DNA of 64,000 bases from an uncultured Prevotellaceae bacterium (GCA_902780025.1 CACZDV010000002.1:1-64000), one strand, 5' to 3'. Positions 27,163 to 36,963 are shown, counted from the stretch's first letter. Translations and numbers: made by a program. Notes: a model not told the origin generated them from the letters alone.

Positions 27163-29643
27163 TTACAGATGTTTCTTAGGATAGAGGGCGTCCCACCACG
27201 TGGAGTCGCCCTTTAGCCATTTCTGGAACCAGGCCATCTGGGTGGCGAGCCACTTTTCACGTTTGTTGTAGTCGAGGATGTGGTGGTTCTCACCTGCCAC
27301 CTCGACCAGCGCGACCTCGCGGCCCAGGAGCTTCAGGGCGGTGAACATCTGGAGGCTCTCGATGAGCGGCACGTTGGTGTCGGCATTACCGTGAAGCAGG
27401 AGCAAGGGCGTGTGAATCTTGTCGGCACGGAAGAGCGGCGACTGGTCGACGTAGAGCTGACGGTGCGACCACGGGTAGCTGTTGGCCATCGAGACCTCAC
27501 TGTAGTTATAGCCCCAATAGCCCTCACCCCAGTAGCTGGTGTGGTTGGCGATGCCAGCATGCGAGACGGCGGCGGCAAAGATGTCGGTAACGGTCTGCAG
27601 ATACTGCGTCATGAAGCCGCCATAGGAGGCGCCCATGCAGCCTATCTTCGTGGCGTCGATGTAAGGATGGTCGGCGCAGATGTGCTTCGTGCCCTCGATG
27701 ATGTCACCTGCAGGAGAACCGGCGGGAATGGTGCCGTCGGCGCGTGGTGTGCCACCGGCGGTGTTGACGTGGCGCGACGCCCACTCCTGGCCGAAGCCGG
27801 TGGCGCCGCTGGGCTCTACGATATAGGCTACGTAGCCGAGGGAGTTCCAGTACTGCGGAGCGTAAGGCGACTCGAAGTAACGCGAGGTGGGCGAGCAGCC
27901 GCCGTAGTAGTAGACAATCATCGGATACTTCTTCGAGGCATCGAAGTCCTTGGGCAGATACAGACGGCCATAGACGGTGTCGCCGTTCGAGTTCGTATAG
28001 TTATAGTCCTGACAGGTGCCCACCTCGGCATCGCCCAAGGCGCTCTTTCCATCGAACAACAACTTTTCACTCTTTACTTTTCCCTTTTCACTTGTCATGA
28101 CGTAGGCCGATGCCGGCTCCAGCGTGTTATAAGAAAGGTAGGCGAGGACGGGAGCATGAGCCGCCATGTCGAAGCGGTAAATGTCGTCGCCCTTGCAGGG
28201 CAGCTGCACAATCTTTCCCGTCTTGGGGTCTAATTGATACAGATAGACATAGTCGCGACATTCGGCGCGGAAGTAAATCTTCCCGTCAGCCAACGACCAG
28301 TCGACACCACCATCAATAGACGGGTCGAAGTCCTTAGTCAGCGGCGTCACCTTCTTCGTGGCAATATCATAGATGAAGAGTTCGTTCTCCGTCATGCTCG
28401 GCGTACGGTCTTCAGACAGCTGGCAGCCGATACGATTGAAGGCCTCGGGATTGCCCGTAAACAGAATCTGGCGACCATCAGGTGAGAAACCGGCACCACC
28501 GAGGAAGCCCTCGCACTGTAGCAGGGTGTCCACCTTCAGCGTATGGGCATCCATCACATAGTAGTCGGCCACCTCCGTCGGGCGCTTCGACAGGCGCGAG
28601 TAGCTGGAGCCAATCAGCAGTTTGGTGCCGTCGGCCGATATGTCGGCCAGGTACTGTCCCTTGGAGCCGAAGGTGATGCGCTGGCTGACCCCTGATGCCA
28701 CATCGAAGCGCACCAGGTAGTTACGCTTGCGCCAGCCGGGCTGACGATCGTCCATCTCGGTCACCTCGAACACGCCGGGGTCTTCCTTCGGTCCTTCCTC
28801 CGAGGCTGTGATGATCAGGAAGTCCTCCGCAGGACTGATGGTATAGCCGCCATCGGGCAGCCCGGCCGTCCAACGGGTACGCTGACCTGTCAGCGGATTC
28901 ACCTTATATAAAACGCGCTGTCCCTGCTCACGTTCCTCGGCAATCCACGCCGTAGTACGGGGCATCCAACGGATATTTTGCGTGGGACGGCTCAGCACCT
29001 GTCCAGTCTTTACGTCGCGCAGTTCATAGTCCCAGCGACTGTTGCCGCCTCGCTCCGTCGTCTGGTAGCTGACAAAGACATAGCGACCATCAGGCGACAG
29101 CGAGACACCACGTACCCGCCGACCATCAGTCAGGTCGTGTACCATATAGGGATGGCGCTTGTCGATGGTCGGCGCGACGGCTATCTGGGTGTCGAAACTG
29201 ACGCTGATGCTGTCCGTGTCCTTCGGCTCGGCCAAGTAGCGGATGGCGAAGGTGTGGTGCTCAGGCGCCAGCTTCAGTTCGCTGCCGGCCTCCGCACCGT
29301 CGATGTAGAGCTTGTAGTTCTTTGGTCCCTTTACCTCTATCTTTCCTTTCACGTAGTCGGCGTTGTTGACGTAGAACGTCAGTACGCCCACCGACTTCGA
29401 GTCGGTCAACGAAGGCAGAACGCTGCCGCTGAACACGCCCGTCGGCTCAGCCAACAGCGGCAATGCCGAGAGCACCGACTTCTCATCATACTTCTTGCCT
29501 TGTACGTCGACCGTGTCGGCAGCAAAGGGCGAACTGACGGAGAAGGGTCCTGCCTGGTTGAACTCCGTAACGGTAGTCTTGACTTGTGCCGATGCTTGCA
29601 AAGCTGCGACCATCAGCATCATGGTTGTGATTTGCTTCTTCAT
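27163..29643 (-). CDS. Secreted S9 family peptidase (prolyl oligopeptidase/DPP-like)
   Basis: 826 aa with a signal peptide (cleavage near A-S-A-Q, residue 20), so periplasmic or surface-located. The N-terminal two thirds is beta-propeller-like with repeated S-x-D-G-R-x-x-x-F segments. The C-terminal alpha/beta hydrolase has the triad S673 (G-A-S-Y-G-G), D755 (N-A-D-T-N-V-P) and H787 (E-N-H-H). It is predicted to cleave short peptides, often after proline. It starts 6 bases after rsgA and probably ends the frr-rsgA transcript. A heptamer tract (28066-28093) adds S-E-K-G-K-V-K-S-E-K in frame between propeller and hydrolase. Exact specificity is uncertain. Confidence 0.9.
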   Translation of the reverse strand: MKKQITTMMLMVAALQASAQVKTTVTEFNQAGPFSVSSPFAADTVDVQGKKYDEKSVLSALPLLAEPTGVFSGSVLPSLTDSKSVGVLTFYVNNADYVKGKIEVKGPKNYKLYIDGAEAGSELKLAPEHHTFAIRYLAEPKDTDSISVSFDTQIAVAPTIDKRHPYMVHDLTDGRRVRGVSLSPDGRYVFVSYQTTERGGNSRWDYELRDVKTGQVLSRPTQNIRWMPRTTAWIAEEREQGQRVLYKVNPLTGQRTRWTAGLPDGGYTISPAEDFLIITASEEGPKEDPGVFEVTEMDDRQPGWRKRNYLVRFDVASGVSQRITFGSKGQYLADISADGTKLLIGSSYSRLSKRPTEVADYYVMDAHTLKVDTLLQCEGFLGGAGFSPDGRQILFTGNPEAFNRIGCQLSEDRTPSMTENELFIYDIATKKVTPLTKDFDPSIDGGVDWSLADGKIYFRAECRDYVYLYQLDPKTGKIVQLPCKGDDIYRFDMAAHAPVLAYLSYNTLEPASAYVMTSEKGKVKSEKLLFDGKSALGDAEVGTCQDYNYTNSNGDTVYGRLYLPKDFDASKKYPMIVYYYGGCSPTSRYFESPYAPQYWNSLGYVAYIVEPSGATGFGQEWASRHVNTAGGTPRADGTIPAGSPAGDIIEGTKHICADHPYIDATKIGCMGASYGGFMTQYLQTVTDIFAAAVSHAGIANHTSYWGEGYWGYNYSEVSMANSYPWSHRQLYVDQSPLFRADKIHTPLLLLHGNADTNVPLIESLQMFTALKLLGREVALVEVAGENHHILDYNKREKWLATQMAWFQKWLKGDSTWWDALYPKKHL
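28066..28093 (-). repeat. Heptamer tract (AAGTGAA-type, x4) inside the S9 peptidase gene
   Basis: On the coding strand the units are AAGTGAA, AAGGGAA, AAGTAAA and GAGTGAA, contiguous and in the family of the tract at 36953-37022. The reading frame stays open and yields a Lys/Ser-rich loop. Confidence 0.7.
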
Positions 29644-29649
29644 AAAAAA

Positions 29650-30666
29650 TTAATAAGCTTCGCGGTATTTGCTGTCGTCCTTGTCGTCGAGCATCGAGAG
29701 GTAGGACTGGTAGCGACTTTGGGCGATGTAATGTTCCTCGACGGCTTTCAGCACGGCACAGCCGGGTTCATGGGTATGGGTGCAGTTGCTGAAGCGGCAG
29801 TCCTTGGAGTAACGGAAGATTTCGCGGAAGTAGCTGGTCAGCTCCTCGCGCTCCATGTCGAACGTGCCAAAGCCCTTGATGCCCGGCGTGTCGATGAGAT
29901 AGGAAGACCCTTCCAACCTCCCCTGTTTAGGGGAGACTTTCTTTTCTCCCCCTAAACAGGGGGAGTCAGAGGGGGTCTTGGGGAGGCTTATCATTTCACT
30001 GAACGTGGTGGTGTGCATACCCATGTTATGGGCATCGCTGATGGCTGCAGTCCGGAGGTTGGCGCCGGGCACGAGGCGATTGATGAGCGTTGACTTCCCC
30101 ACCCCGCTATTGCCGCTGAGCAACGTGATCTTCCCGTCCAGCAGCGGACGCAGTTCCTCCACGCCGTCACCCTGCTCTGCCGACACCTGACGGCACTCAT
30201 AGCCAAGGCCGGTGTAGAGCGTGACCATCATCTGCTGGTAGCGCAGTTCATCAGCATTGAGAATGTCGGTCTTGTTGAACACCAAGACCACTGGCACGCG
30301 GTAGGCTTCAGCCGAAGCCAGGAAGCGGTCGATAAAGGTGGTGGAGGTCTCAGGACGGGCCACGGTGACAATCAGGAAAGCCTGATCGACGTTAGCGGCC
30401 AGGATATGACTCTGCTTCGACAGGTTGATGCTCTTGCGGATGATGTAGTTGCGGCGGTCGTCGATATCGGTAATCCAGCAGACCCCCTCCTGCCCCCCCC
30501 CCGTAGAGGGAGAGGAAAGCGTTACACGGTCGCCGACCGCCACGGGATTGGTACTCCGAATGCCTTTTATCCGGAAGTTTCCCTTCACCTTACAGTCAAG
30601 CAGCTGGCCATCGTCCGTGCGGACGGTGTACCAGCTACCTGTATTCTTGACGACAAGTCCTTTCAC
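29650..30666 (-). CDS. rsgA: Ribosome small-subunit GTPase RsgA with two in-frame repeat insertions
   Basis: 338 aa. RsgA helps late 30S subunit maturation. The circularly permuted GTPase order is visible: N-K-T-D (G4, 131-134), then G-N-S-G-V-G-K-S (G1, 185-192), then D-T-P-G (G3, 259-262). The C-terminal zinc site C290, C295, H297, C303 is present. The start is GTG at 30666, sharing one base with the frr stop (TAGTG). Two extra segments come from repeats: residues about 51-63 in the OB-fold, including a ten-G homopolymer, and 229-254 directly before G3. All motifs remain intact, so the protein should work if the inserts loop out. Confidence 0.95.
   Translation of the reverse strand: MKGLVVKNTGSWYTVRTDDGQLLDCKVKGNFRIKGIRSTNPVAVGDRVTLSSPSTGGGQEGVCWITDIDDRRNYIIRKSINLSKQSHILAANVDQAFLIVTVARPETSTTFIDRFLASAEAYRVPVVLVFNKTDILNADELRYQQMMVTLYTGLGYECRQVSAEQGDGVEELRPLLDGKITLLSGNSGVGKSTLINRLVPGANLRTAAISDAHNMGMHTTTFSEMISLPKTPSDSPCLGGEKKVSPKQGRLEGSSYLIDTPGIKGFGTFDMEREELTSYFREIFRYSKDCRFSNCTHTHEPGCAVLKAVEEHYIAQSRYQSYLSMLDDKDDSKYREAY
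29904..29979 (-). repeat. Palindromic element (full copy) inside rsgA
   Basis: The ends AAGACCC and GGGTCTT are inverted. The internal hairpins are CTCCCCTGTTTAGGGGAG (29919-29936) and CTCCCCCTAAACAGGGGGAG (29946-29965). On the coding strand it reads S-P-C-L-G-G-E ... S-P-K-Q-G-R-L-E-G, the same frame as the mnmA copy. Confidence 0.9.
30479..30520 (-). repeat. Degenerate half element with a ten-base homopolymer inside rsgA
   Basis: GACCCCCTCCTG is followed by ten C (30493-30502; ten G on the coding strand), then CGTAGAGGGAGAGG is read across the end of the run. It encodes [11 protein letters not shown] in frame. The tail matches the palindromic element family; the hairpin is degraded. Confidence 0.65.
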
Positions 30667-31226
30667 TATACCGTCATGATTTCCTTGTTCTTCGCCTCAA
30701 TCAGCTCGTCAAGCTTCTTGATATACTTGTCGTGGATTTTTTGGAGCTCCAGCTCGGCGTCCTTCTCGTTGTCCTCGCTAAGTCCGTCCTTGATGGCCTT
30801 CTTCAGTTTTTCCTTGATGTCGGAACGTACGTTGCGTACCTCCACCTTGGCCTTCTCCGCAATCTTGTTGCATTGCTTCACCAAGTCGCGACGGCGCTCC
30901 TCGGTAGGCTGCGGAATGCCGAGACGGATGACCTCGCCGTTGTTCTCAGGCGTGATGCCCACGTCACTGTCCATGATGGCCTTCTCAATGTCACGAATCT
31001 GCTTGCGGTCCCAGGGCTTGATGGCAATGGTACGGGCATCGGGAGTCGTCACGGTTGCTACTTGATTCAGGGGCACCCTGCTACCGTAGGATTCCACCTT
31101 CACTCCGTCGAGAATGGCCACATTGGCACGACCTGCACGGATGCGGTTCAGCTCATCTTCCAGGAACATGGCTGCCATTTCCATTCTCTCTTCACTCTTC
31201 TTCAAAGTTTCTTTTACATCAATCAT
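30666..31226 (-). CDS. frr: Ribosome recycling factor
   Basis: 186 aa, the normal length for RRF. It disassembles post-termination ribosomes together with EF-G and is essential in bacteria. The characteristic central stretch [11 protein letters not shown] and the long helices flanking a small alpha/beta domain are clear ([17 protein letters not shown] region). Its TAG stop overlaps the rsgA GTG start by one base, so translational coupling is likely. The upstream box TACTTTTG lies 28 bases before the ATG. Confidence 0.97.
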   Translation of the reverse strand: MIDVKETLKKSEERMEMAAMFLEDELNRIRAGRANVAILDGVKVESYGSRVPLNQVATVTTPDARTIAIKPWDRKQIRDIEKAIMDSDVGITPENNGEVIRLGIPQPTEERRRDLVKQCNKIAEKAKVEVRNVRSDIKEKLKKAIKDGLSEDNEKDAELELQKIHDKYIKKLDELIEAKNKEIMTV

Positions 31227-31253
31227 ATTTTCTGCGTTTTAAGTTTTCTGCCC

Positions 31254-31261
31254 CAAAAGTA
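31254..31261 (-). promoter_or_regulatory. -7 promoter element for frr-rsgA-peptidase
   Basis: The minus strand reads TACTTTTG, a TAnnTTTG box, 28 bases upstream of the frr start. It is divergent from the sensor-kinase promoter about 75 bases away. Confidence 0.55.
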
Positions 31262-31312
31262 ACGCTTTTCTTTCAAACGCGCAAGTGTTTTATCATTTTT
31301 TTGCTTCTTTAT

Positions 31313-31343
31313 TTTGTTATTCCGATGTTTTTTCCTACTTTTG
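31313..31343 (+). promoter_or_regulatory. Promoter for the first sensor kinase
   Basis: TTTG (31313-31316), a 19-base spacer and TACTTTTG (31336-31343) fit the consensus closely. The ATG follows at 31370. Confidence 0.7.
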
Positions 31344-31369
31344 TGCGCAGATTACTGCCTAATGAATAC

Positions 31370-34153
31370 ATGAATACCTTATATAACAAAGTCATTCTTA
31401 CCCTTGTCTGTTGTACCGTCTGGACCTTTTGTCAGGCACAGTCGGAAGACAGTACACGCATCTATACCGAAGAACACCCCTTAGTCTATGAGGACGCTTG
31501 GGACTTGTGGCCATACGCCTTTCTTAACGACACTGGCGAGCCTGTAGGCTACAACATCGACCTGCTGAAACTCATCTTCAAACGACTGGACATCCCCTAC
31601 AAGATCAAATTAAAACCTGTCAAAGAAGCCTTAAGCGACCTCAAGGCGGGACGGTCTGACCTGATGTGCAGTATTGAAGCTCCCTTTCATGACGAATATG
31701 CACAATATGGCAAAAGCGTCATCCAGATATTTACACATAGCGTCGTTCATAAAAAGGACGAGCCAGTATATGTCAAGACCATCAACGACCTGGCTTCACA
31801 ACGCGTCATTGTCCATAGAGGTGGTCTCACCCAACACCTCATGACGCAGAGAGGATGGGAAAAGAACGCCATCGCCTACAACGACATCCAGGAGGCCCTG
31901 CAATACGTCCATAGCACGGAAGGGAACCAGATTATTGCCAACACGCTGTCCATGAAATGGCTGATACACAAGTTCCAGTACGACGAGTTGGAACTGACTC
32001 CTATCAACATTCAGCATGGAGATTATAAGTTCATGTCGAACAACCCCCGCCTTTTAGAGCAGGTGGACAGCGTCTTCTTCTTGCTGAACTCCACAGGTCA
32101 ACTTCAGCCAATTCAGGAGAAATGGTTCTACCCCGAACACAAGGAAACGGGTATTCCCTCGTGGGTATGGTATGTCGTAATTGCCCTGCTGCTGATCATC
32201 CTTATCATCCTTATTTATTATATCTCCTCCCGCTTCTATGAGCAGCGGATGACGAAGAGTGTGCAACGCTCCAACAACCGCCTGTCACTCATCCTCAATA
32301 CGAGTAAGGTACACATCTGGCTGTTCAACATTGCCAAGCAAACCATCACCAGTATTGAGCCTGATGGCAAGCAGGTCACTATTCCGCTATCGCCGTTTTT
32401 CTTCCAATACTATATGGTTCCCGAAGACTATGAACAACTGTGCGGCATACTCGACGAGATGGCTGCCCGGAAGAAAGAGCGCGAGAAGCTCGAAGTTCAC
32501 GTCACAAGGGGAAACAGCAAGGAGGTGTACACCTTCTCCGTCGACTTCTCAGTATTGAGACGCAACAGAAGCGGAAAACCGACGGTCATCATCGGAGCCA
32601 CCACCAATGTCACGGCTGAGCGACTCCGCCAGCAACAGGAGAAAGATGCCATGCTGCGCTACCAGCACATCTTCAACACCGCACTGGTCGACACGGTGTC
32701 ATACGACGAGCACGGCATCATCGACGACATGAATGAGAAGTTGGCCAAGGCCATTCCCGGTGGGGTGCAGCGGGTTGTCGACAGCCACATATCCATCCAG
32801 CATGTGCTGGGCGACCCTAACCTTTCCCTTGATGAGATAGAATACACCTACCTGACACAGATATACAAGTCGGCTGACGACCCACGTCCGCTCAACCAGT
32901 TCTTAGGGCGCGACGAACTCTACTACGAACTGCAGTTGGTGCCTGTCCGCGACGACGACGGACATCTGTTGGGCATCTACGGAACAGGACGCGACGTGAC
33001 GGAGGTAGCCAAGTCCTATTCACGTTTACAGAAAAACACCCAACAGCTACAGGAGGCGACAGACGAGTTGAAGGACTATATCCGTAACATCGACTACGTC
33101 ATGCAGAACGGAGGTCTGCGCATTGTCAACTATTCTCCCGACACGCATACCCTTACCGTCTATAGCGAGACGGAGCACGTCCAGCAACAGCTCACGCAGA
33201 CCCGTCTGCTGTCGCTGGCTGCCGAGGATTCCAAGAAGACTGCCCAGCGACTTCTGAACAGTATGGACAACCTCACGCAACAGCCTATCAAGGCTGCCGT
33301 CAAGTCCATACTACGCATCAAAGGTGACAAGCCGCTTTATCTGTATTTCTCATTCGTACCTGTGTTCGACGCCGACGGTCACGTCACGGGATACTTCGGT
33401 ATGTGCCGCGACATCAGCGATATCAAGGCCACCGAGGAACAGCTGGCACGTGAAACGGCGAAGGCGCAGGAGGTGGAGACGGTGAAGAACGCCTTCCTGC
33501 GTAACATGAGCTATGAGATCCGCACACCGCTCGCCTCCGTGCTGGGCTTTGCCGAACTGTTTATTCAGGACCATGATCCCAATGACGACCAGTTCTTCAT
33601 TGAGGAGATCAAGAAGAACTCGCGCAGCCTGCTCAATCTGGTCAACAACATCTTATTCCTCTCGCGCCTCGATGCAGGGATGATTGAGTTCAAGAAGGCT
33701 CCCATCGATTTTGCCGGTGTCTTCGAGGGACGCTGTCAGTCCGTCTGGACACACTACCAACAGCCCGGCGTCAACTATGTCGTTGATACTCCTTACGAAC
33801 GTCTCGTACTCGACATCGACCTGAGCAACCTGGGTGTCGTCATCGACCATGTGGTGACCAATGCCGTCCAGCATACCTCGTCAGGCTCTGTCCACGCCAG
33901 CTTCGACTATAACGGTGAAGACCTTACCATCACCGTTCAGGACACGGGCAGCGGTATTCCCGCCGATCAGCTCGACAATATCTTCGAGCGCTTCGTTACC
34001 ACCGACAGCAGTAGCAGCGGTCTCGGTCTGTCCATCTGCCGGGAGGTCGTAAGGCTCATGGGAGGCAGGATACGCCTCAAGTCTGAACTCGGCAAGGGCA
34101 CCATCGTCTGGATCATCATTCCCTGTACGTGCAAGGAGATGCAAAGAAAATAA
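31370..34153 (+). CDS. Sensor kinase with periplasmic solute-binding domain; H-box histidine replaced by tyrosine
   Basis: 927 aa. The start at 31370 follows the promoter and opens a signal-like hydrophobic stretch. A bacterial solute-binding protein family 3 domain (about 27-250, with G-Y-N-I-D-L-L-K-L-I) faces the periplasm, followed by one membrane helix (262-286), PAS-like sensor modules (about 300-690) and a HisKA/HATPase core. The H-box reads N-M-S-Y-E-I-R-T-P-L: residue 715, normally the phosphorylated histidine, is tyrosine (codon TAT at 33512). The ATP-binding N, G1 (D-T-G-S-G-I-P) and G2 (G-L-G-L-S) boxes are intact. No receiver domain. It may work as a pseudokinase or only within a heterodimer with the next kinase. 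The longer frame back to 31055 crosses frr and is rejected. Confidence 0.88.
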   Translation: MNTLYNKVILTLVCCTVWTFCQAQSEDSTRIYTEEHPLVYEDAWDLWPYAFLNDTGEPVGYNIDLLKLIFKRLDIPYKIKLKPVKEALSDLKAGRSDLMCSIEAPFHDEYAQYGKSVIQIFTHSVVHKKDEPVYVKTINDLASQRVIVHRGGLTQHLMTQRGWEKNAIAYNDIQEALQYVHSTEGNQIIANTLSMKWLIHKFQYDELELTPINIQHGDYKFMSNNPRLLEQVDSVFFLLNSTGQLQPIQEKWFYPEHKETGIPSWVWYVVIALLLIILIILIYYISSRFYEQRMTKSVQRSNNRLSLILNTSKVHIWLFNIAKQTITSIEPDGKQVTIPLSPFFFQYYMVPEDYEQLCGILDEMAARKKEREKLEVHVTRGNSKEVYTFSVDFSVLRRNRSGKPTVIIGATTNVTAERLRQQQEKDAMLRYQHIFNTALVDTVSYDEHGIIDDMNEKLAKAIPGGVQRVVDSHISIQHVLGDPNLSLDEIEYTYLTQIYKSADDPRPLNQFLGRDELYYELQLVPVRDDDGHLLGIYGTGRDVTEVAKSYSRLQKNTQQLQEATDELKDYIRNIDYVMQNGGLRIVNYSPDTHTLTVYSETEHVQQQLTQTRLLSLAAEDSKKTAQRLLNSMDNLTQQPIKAAVKSILRIKGDKPLYLYFSFVPVFDADGHVTGYFGMCRDISDIKATEEQLARETAKAQEVETVKNAFLRNMSYEIRTPLASVLGFAELFIQDHDPNDDQFFIEEIKKNSRSLLNLVNNILFLSRLDAGMIEFKKAPIDFAGVFEGRCQSVWTHYQQPGVNYVVDTPYERLVLDIDLSNLGVVIDHVVTNAVQHTSSGSVHASFDYNGEDLTITVQDTGSGIPADQLDNIFERFVTTDSSSSGLGLSICREVVRLMGGRIRLKSELGKGTIVWIIIPCTCKEMQRK

Positions 34154-34179
34154 GATTGAAGAATTAAAGAACTGAAGTT

Positions 34180-36963
34180 ATGCGCATCATGACACGATAT
34201 ACATTGCATTTTAGAATAAGGCACTGGGCTTTGCTCTTTTGCCTGTTCGCCTGTTCGCCCCTGCTCCATGCTGCCAACGACTTCGGCTACACCGACGAAC
34301 ATCCGCTGACGATTGCCGGCGACTGGGACTTCCGACCTTTCGAGTTTATCAATACCGAGGGCCAGCCCGCCGGATACAATGTCGATATACTCAACCTGAT
34401 TCTTGACAAGCTCGACATCCCCCACAAGTTTGTCATGCTGGATTGGCACATGGCCACCGATATGTTTAAAAGACGCGAGGCCGATCTTATCCACGCGCTT
34501 TATTCTTTCTATAATAATCAGCCATACGTATCGACCCATAAATACATCAACTACTACAACCTGAAGGTGGCACGGCGTGCCGACACACAGCCGTTGAACA
34601 GGCTTAGCGACCTCCATCCTGCCGACACGCTGCTGGTCAAGGAGGACGACTATGCGGCTATGACCTTTGCTGCGATGGATCATTCTAAGCCGGCCACGAA
34701 GTACTACTCTCCCAAGGACGGTCTGACAAGCATCAGTCAGGGCCGGTACAAATATTATATCTGGGGAGAGATTCCCCTCAACCATAAGATTCAGGAACTG
34801 GATCTCGACAGCATTGTGCTCGACGAAATAGACATTCCCGCCGGTGAACTGCGAATCATCGGCTACAACAAAGACCTGATAGACATTATCGACGACCAGT
34901 TCACACGTTTGGAACAGGCTGGCGAACTGCAGAAGATTAACGACCGCTGGTTCCATCCCGAACGCGAACACGATGACACTTCGCCCGTGGCCCTGTTCAT
35001 CATCGCCGGTCTCCTTCTGGCTACCATCGTGGGCTTCCTACTTACACGGCTGGTCAGACGGCGGGCAAACAAGGCTGTCAGACAAGCCTCAGACTTGGGA
35101 CAGATGATGACCCAGGTGCTCAATATGGGTGATTACTTCGTGGTGGAATGGGACTTCCAGAGCAATCTGCTCCGCAACAAATATGGGAATATGCTCCCCA
35201 ATGGCGACATGGCCCCCCAGGAATTCCTGACATATATGCCGCCCGAGGAGGCTCAACAACTGCACACCTTAAACGCGCAATTGGCTACCGGCGTTATCAG
35301 CCACTTCGACATGAAGCTCAGTTTCAACCAGGGAACCCATGAACAGCCCATTTGGAAACACTTCTACGGCAACGCCATCATCGAGAGAGAGAACGGCAAG
35401 CCCCAATACATTGTCTATACCACCAAGGACATCACCAACGAGGTTCTGGAAGATCGGCGTGTCAAGACGGTCGCCAGCAAGTACAAGCAGATGTTTGATA
35501 CCAACCTGGTAGCCATGTCGTTCTACGATGCCAACGGATGCCTGCTCGATATCAATAGGAAGATGCGGGAACTCCGCCAGATAGACGGCAAGGACAAGTA
35601 CTTCCGCAGTAGCTCACTCTTCAGCTTCCCCAATCTCAAGGGTGTCTATCTGCCGGGCTCACGGGAAGTGATGCACGTCTGCCAACACTTGGACGAGCCG
35701 CAGTTAGGACTCGACAAATACATAGAGTTCCGCATCCATCCCGTCATGAACGACGACGACGAAATCGTCTACTACATTGTCACCAACCGCGATATCACTG
35801 CCGAACGCGACATGTATCTGAAACAGCGCGAACACGACCGGCAATTGCATAACACCAATGAGGCCATCAAACGCTACGAGCAGCAGCTCAGCTACCTGTT
35901 GGAGGAGAGCCAGATGTTTATCTGGAACTTCCGCCCGGTGGAGAATGTGGTCAATATGACACGTTCGCCAGGAAAGACAGAATTCAGCGAGACCATTGAG
36001 GACTATATGGATACCATCAGTGCCCAGGCACGTCAGCAGGCGATGACCGAAATACAGGATGCCATGCAGCAGGGAAAGCCCTACAACACCATCCTGCCTT
36101 TCGACCGTACTCCGCTCGACGACCAGCCTACCTGGTACTCCGTCTCCGGCATTCCCATTTTCGACAAGGACGGACAACTGAAGGAGTACTTCGGACTATC
36201 GCGCAACATCACCAACCTCATGCTGGCTCAGGAACAGCTGCGCGTCGAGACGTCACGTGCCGAGGACTCCGGACGACTGAAGGCGGCCTTCCTTGCCAAC
36301 ATGACGCATGAGATACGAACACCCCTCAACGCCATTGTCGGTTTCTCTGACCTCCTGCCGATGATTGACGACAACAATGAGAGAAAAGAGCTCACACGCA
36401 TCATCCGTAACAATTGTGACATGCTGCTGAGACTGATCAACGATATCCTCGAAGCATCAAACATCGACTCGCGGCCGATGGCTATCGAGCATACTGACAT
36501 CGACTTCGCCCAAGCCTTCGATGATATCTGTCAGACACTCGAGCAGCGTGTGCAGGAGCCGGGGGTGCAGTTCATCAAGGACAATCCTTACCAGACTTTC
36601 CCTGCCTACCTCGACAAAGGACGCATACAACAGGTCATCACCAACTTCGTCACCAATGCCGTCAAGTACACCCACCAAGGACATATCCGTGTGGGGTACA
36701 GAGCCGAGAACAGGGGATGCGACGGACTATTCATCTATTGTGAAGACACAGGTGCCGGTATTCCCAAGGAGAAGCAGGCTTCCGTCTTCGAGCGCTTTGT
36801 CAAGCTCAACGAGTTCATACAGGGCACCGGTCTCGGCCTCAGCATCTGTAAAACGATTGCCGAGCGTTGCGGCGGACAAATAGGTGTAACGAGCGAAGGC
36901 GAAGGACACGGCTCTACCTTCTGGATATGGATTCCTTGCGCCCTGCGGGCTAGTGAGAAGTGA
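34180..36963 (+). CDS. Sensor histidine kinase with periplasmic solute-binding domain
   Basis: 927 aa, a paralogue of the preceding gene and of identical length. It has a signal sequence (cleavage near L-H-A-A), a solute-binding family 3 domain (about 30-260, G-Y-N-V-D-I-L-N-L-I), a membrane helix (266-290), PAS modules, HisKA with a normal H-box N-M-T-H-E-I-R-T-P-L (H710), and HATPase boxes D-T-G-A-G-I-P and G-T-G-L-G-L-S. The layout is BvgS/EvgS-like but without receiver or HPt domains. It starts 26 bases after the first kinase, so they are probably co-expressed. The last residues R-A-S-E-K and the stop codon are formed by a GTGAGAA heptamer tract. The ligand is unknown; amino acids or small organic acids are usual for this fold. 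Confidence 0.9.
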   Translation: MRIMTRYTLHFRIRHWALLFCLFACSPLLHAANDFGYTDEHPLTIAGDWDFRPFEFINTEGQPAGYNVDILNLILDKLDIPHKFVMLDWHMATDMFKRREADLIHALYSFYNNQPYVSTHKYINYYNLKVARRADTQPLNRLSDLHPADTLLVKEDDYAAMTFAAMDHSKPATKYYSPKDGLTSISQGRYKYYIWGEIPLNHKIQELDLDSIVLDEIDIPAGELRIIGYNKDLIDIIDDQFTRLEQAGELQKINDRWFHPEREHDDTSPVALFIIAGLLLATIVGFLLTRLVRRRANKAVRQASDLGQMMTQVLNMGDYFVVEWDFQSNLLRNKYGNMLPNGDMAPQEFLTYMPPEEAQQLHTLNAQLATGVISHFDMKLSFNQGTHEQPIWKHFYGNAIIERENGKPQYIVYTTKDITNEVLEDRRVKTVASKYKQMFDTNLVAMSFYDANGCLLDINRKMRELRQIDGKDKYFRSSSLFSFPNLKGVYLPGSREVMHVCQHLDEPQLGLDKYIEFRIHPVMNDDDEIVYYIVTNRDITAERDMYLKQREHDRQLHNTNEAIKRYEQQLSYLLEESQMFIWNFRPVENVVNMTRSPGKTEFSETIEDYMDTISAQARQQAMTEIQDAMQQGKPYNTILPFDRTPLDDQPTWYSVSGIPIFDKDGQLKEYFGLSRNITNLMLAQEQLRVETSRAEDSGRLKAAFLANMTHEIRTPLNAIVGFSDLLPMIDDNNERKELTRIIRNNCDMLLRLINDILEASNIDSRPMAIEHTDIDFAQAFDDICQTLEQRVQEPGVQFIKDNPYQTFPAYLDKGRIQQVITNFVTNAVKYTHQGHIRVGYRAENRGCDGLFIYCEDTGAGIPKEKQASVFERFVKLNEFIQGTGLGLSICKTIAERCGGQIGVTSEGEGHGSTFWIWIPCALRASEK

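Noticed and set aside
31055..31369. N-terminal extension of the first sensor kinase
   Set aside because: It crosses the frr coding region and the kinase's own promoter.
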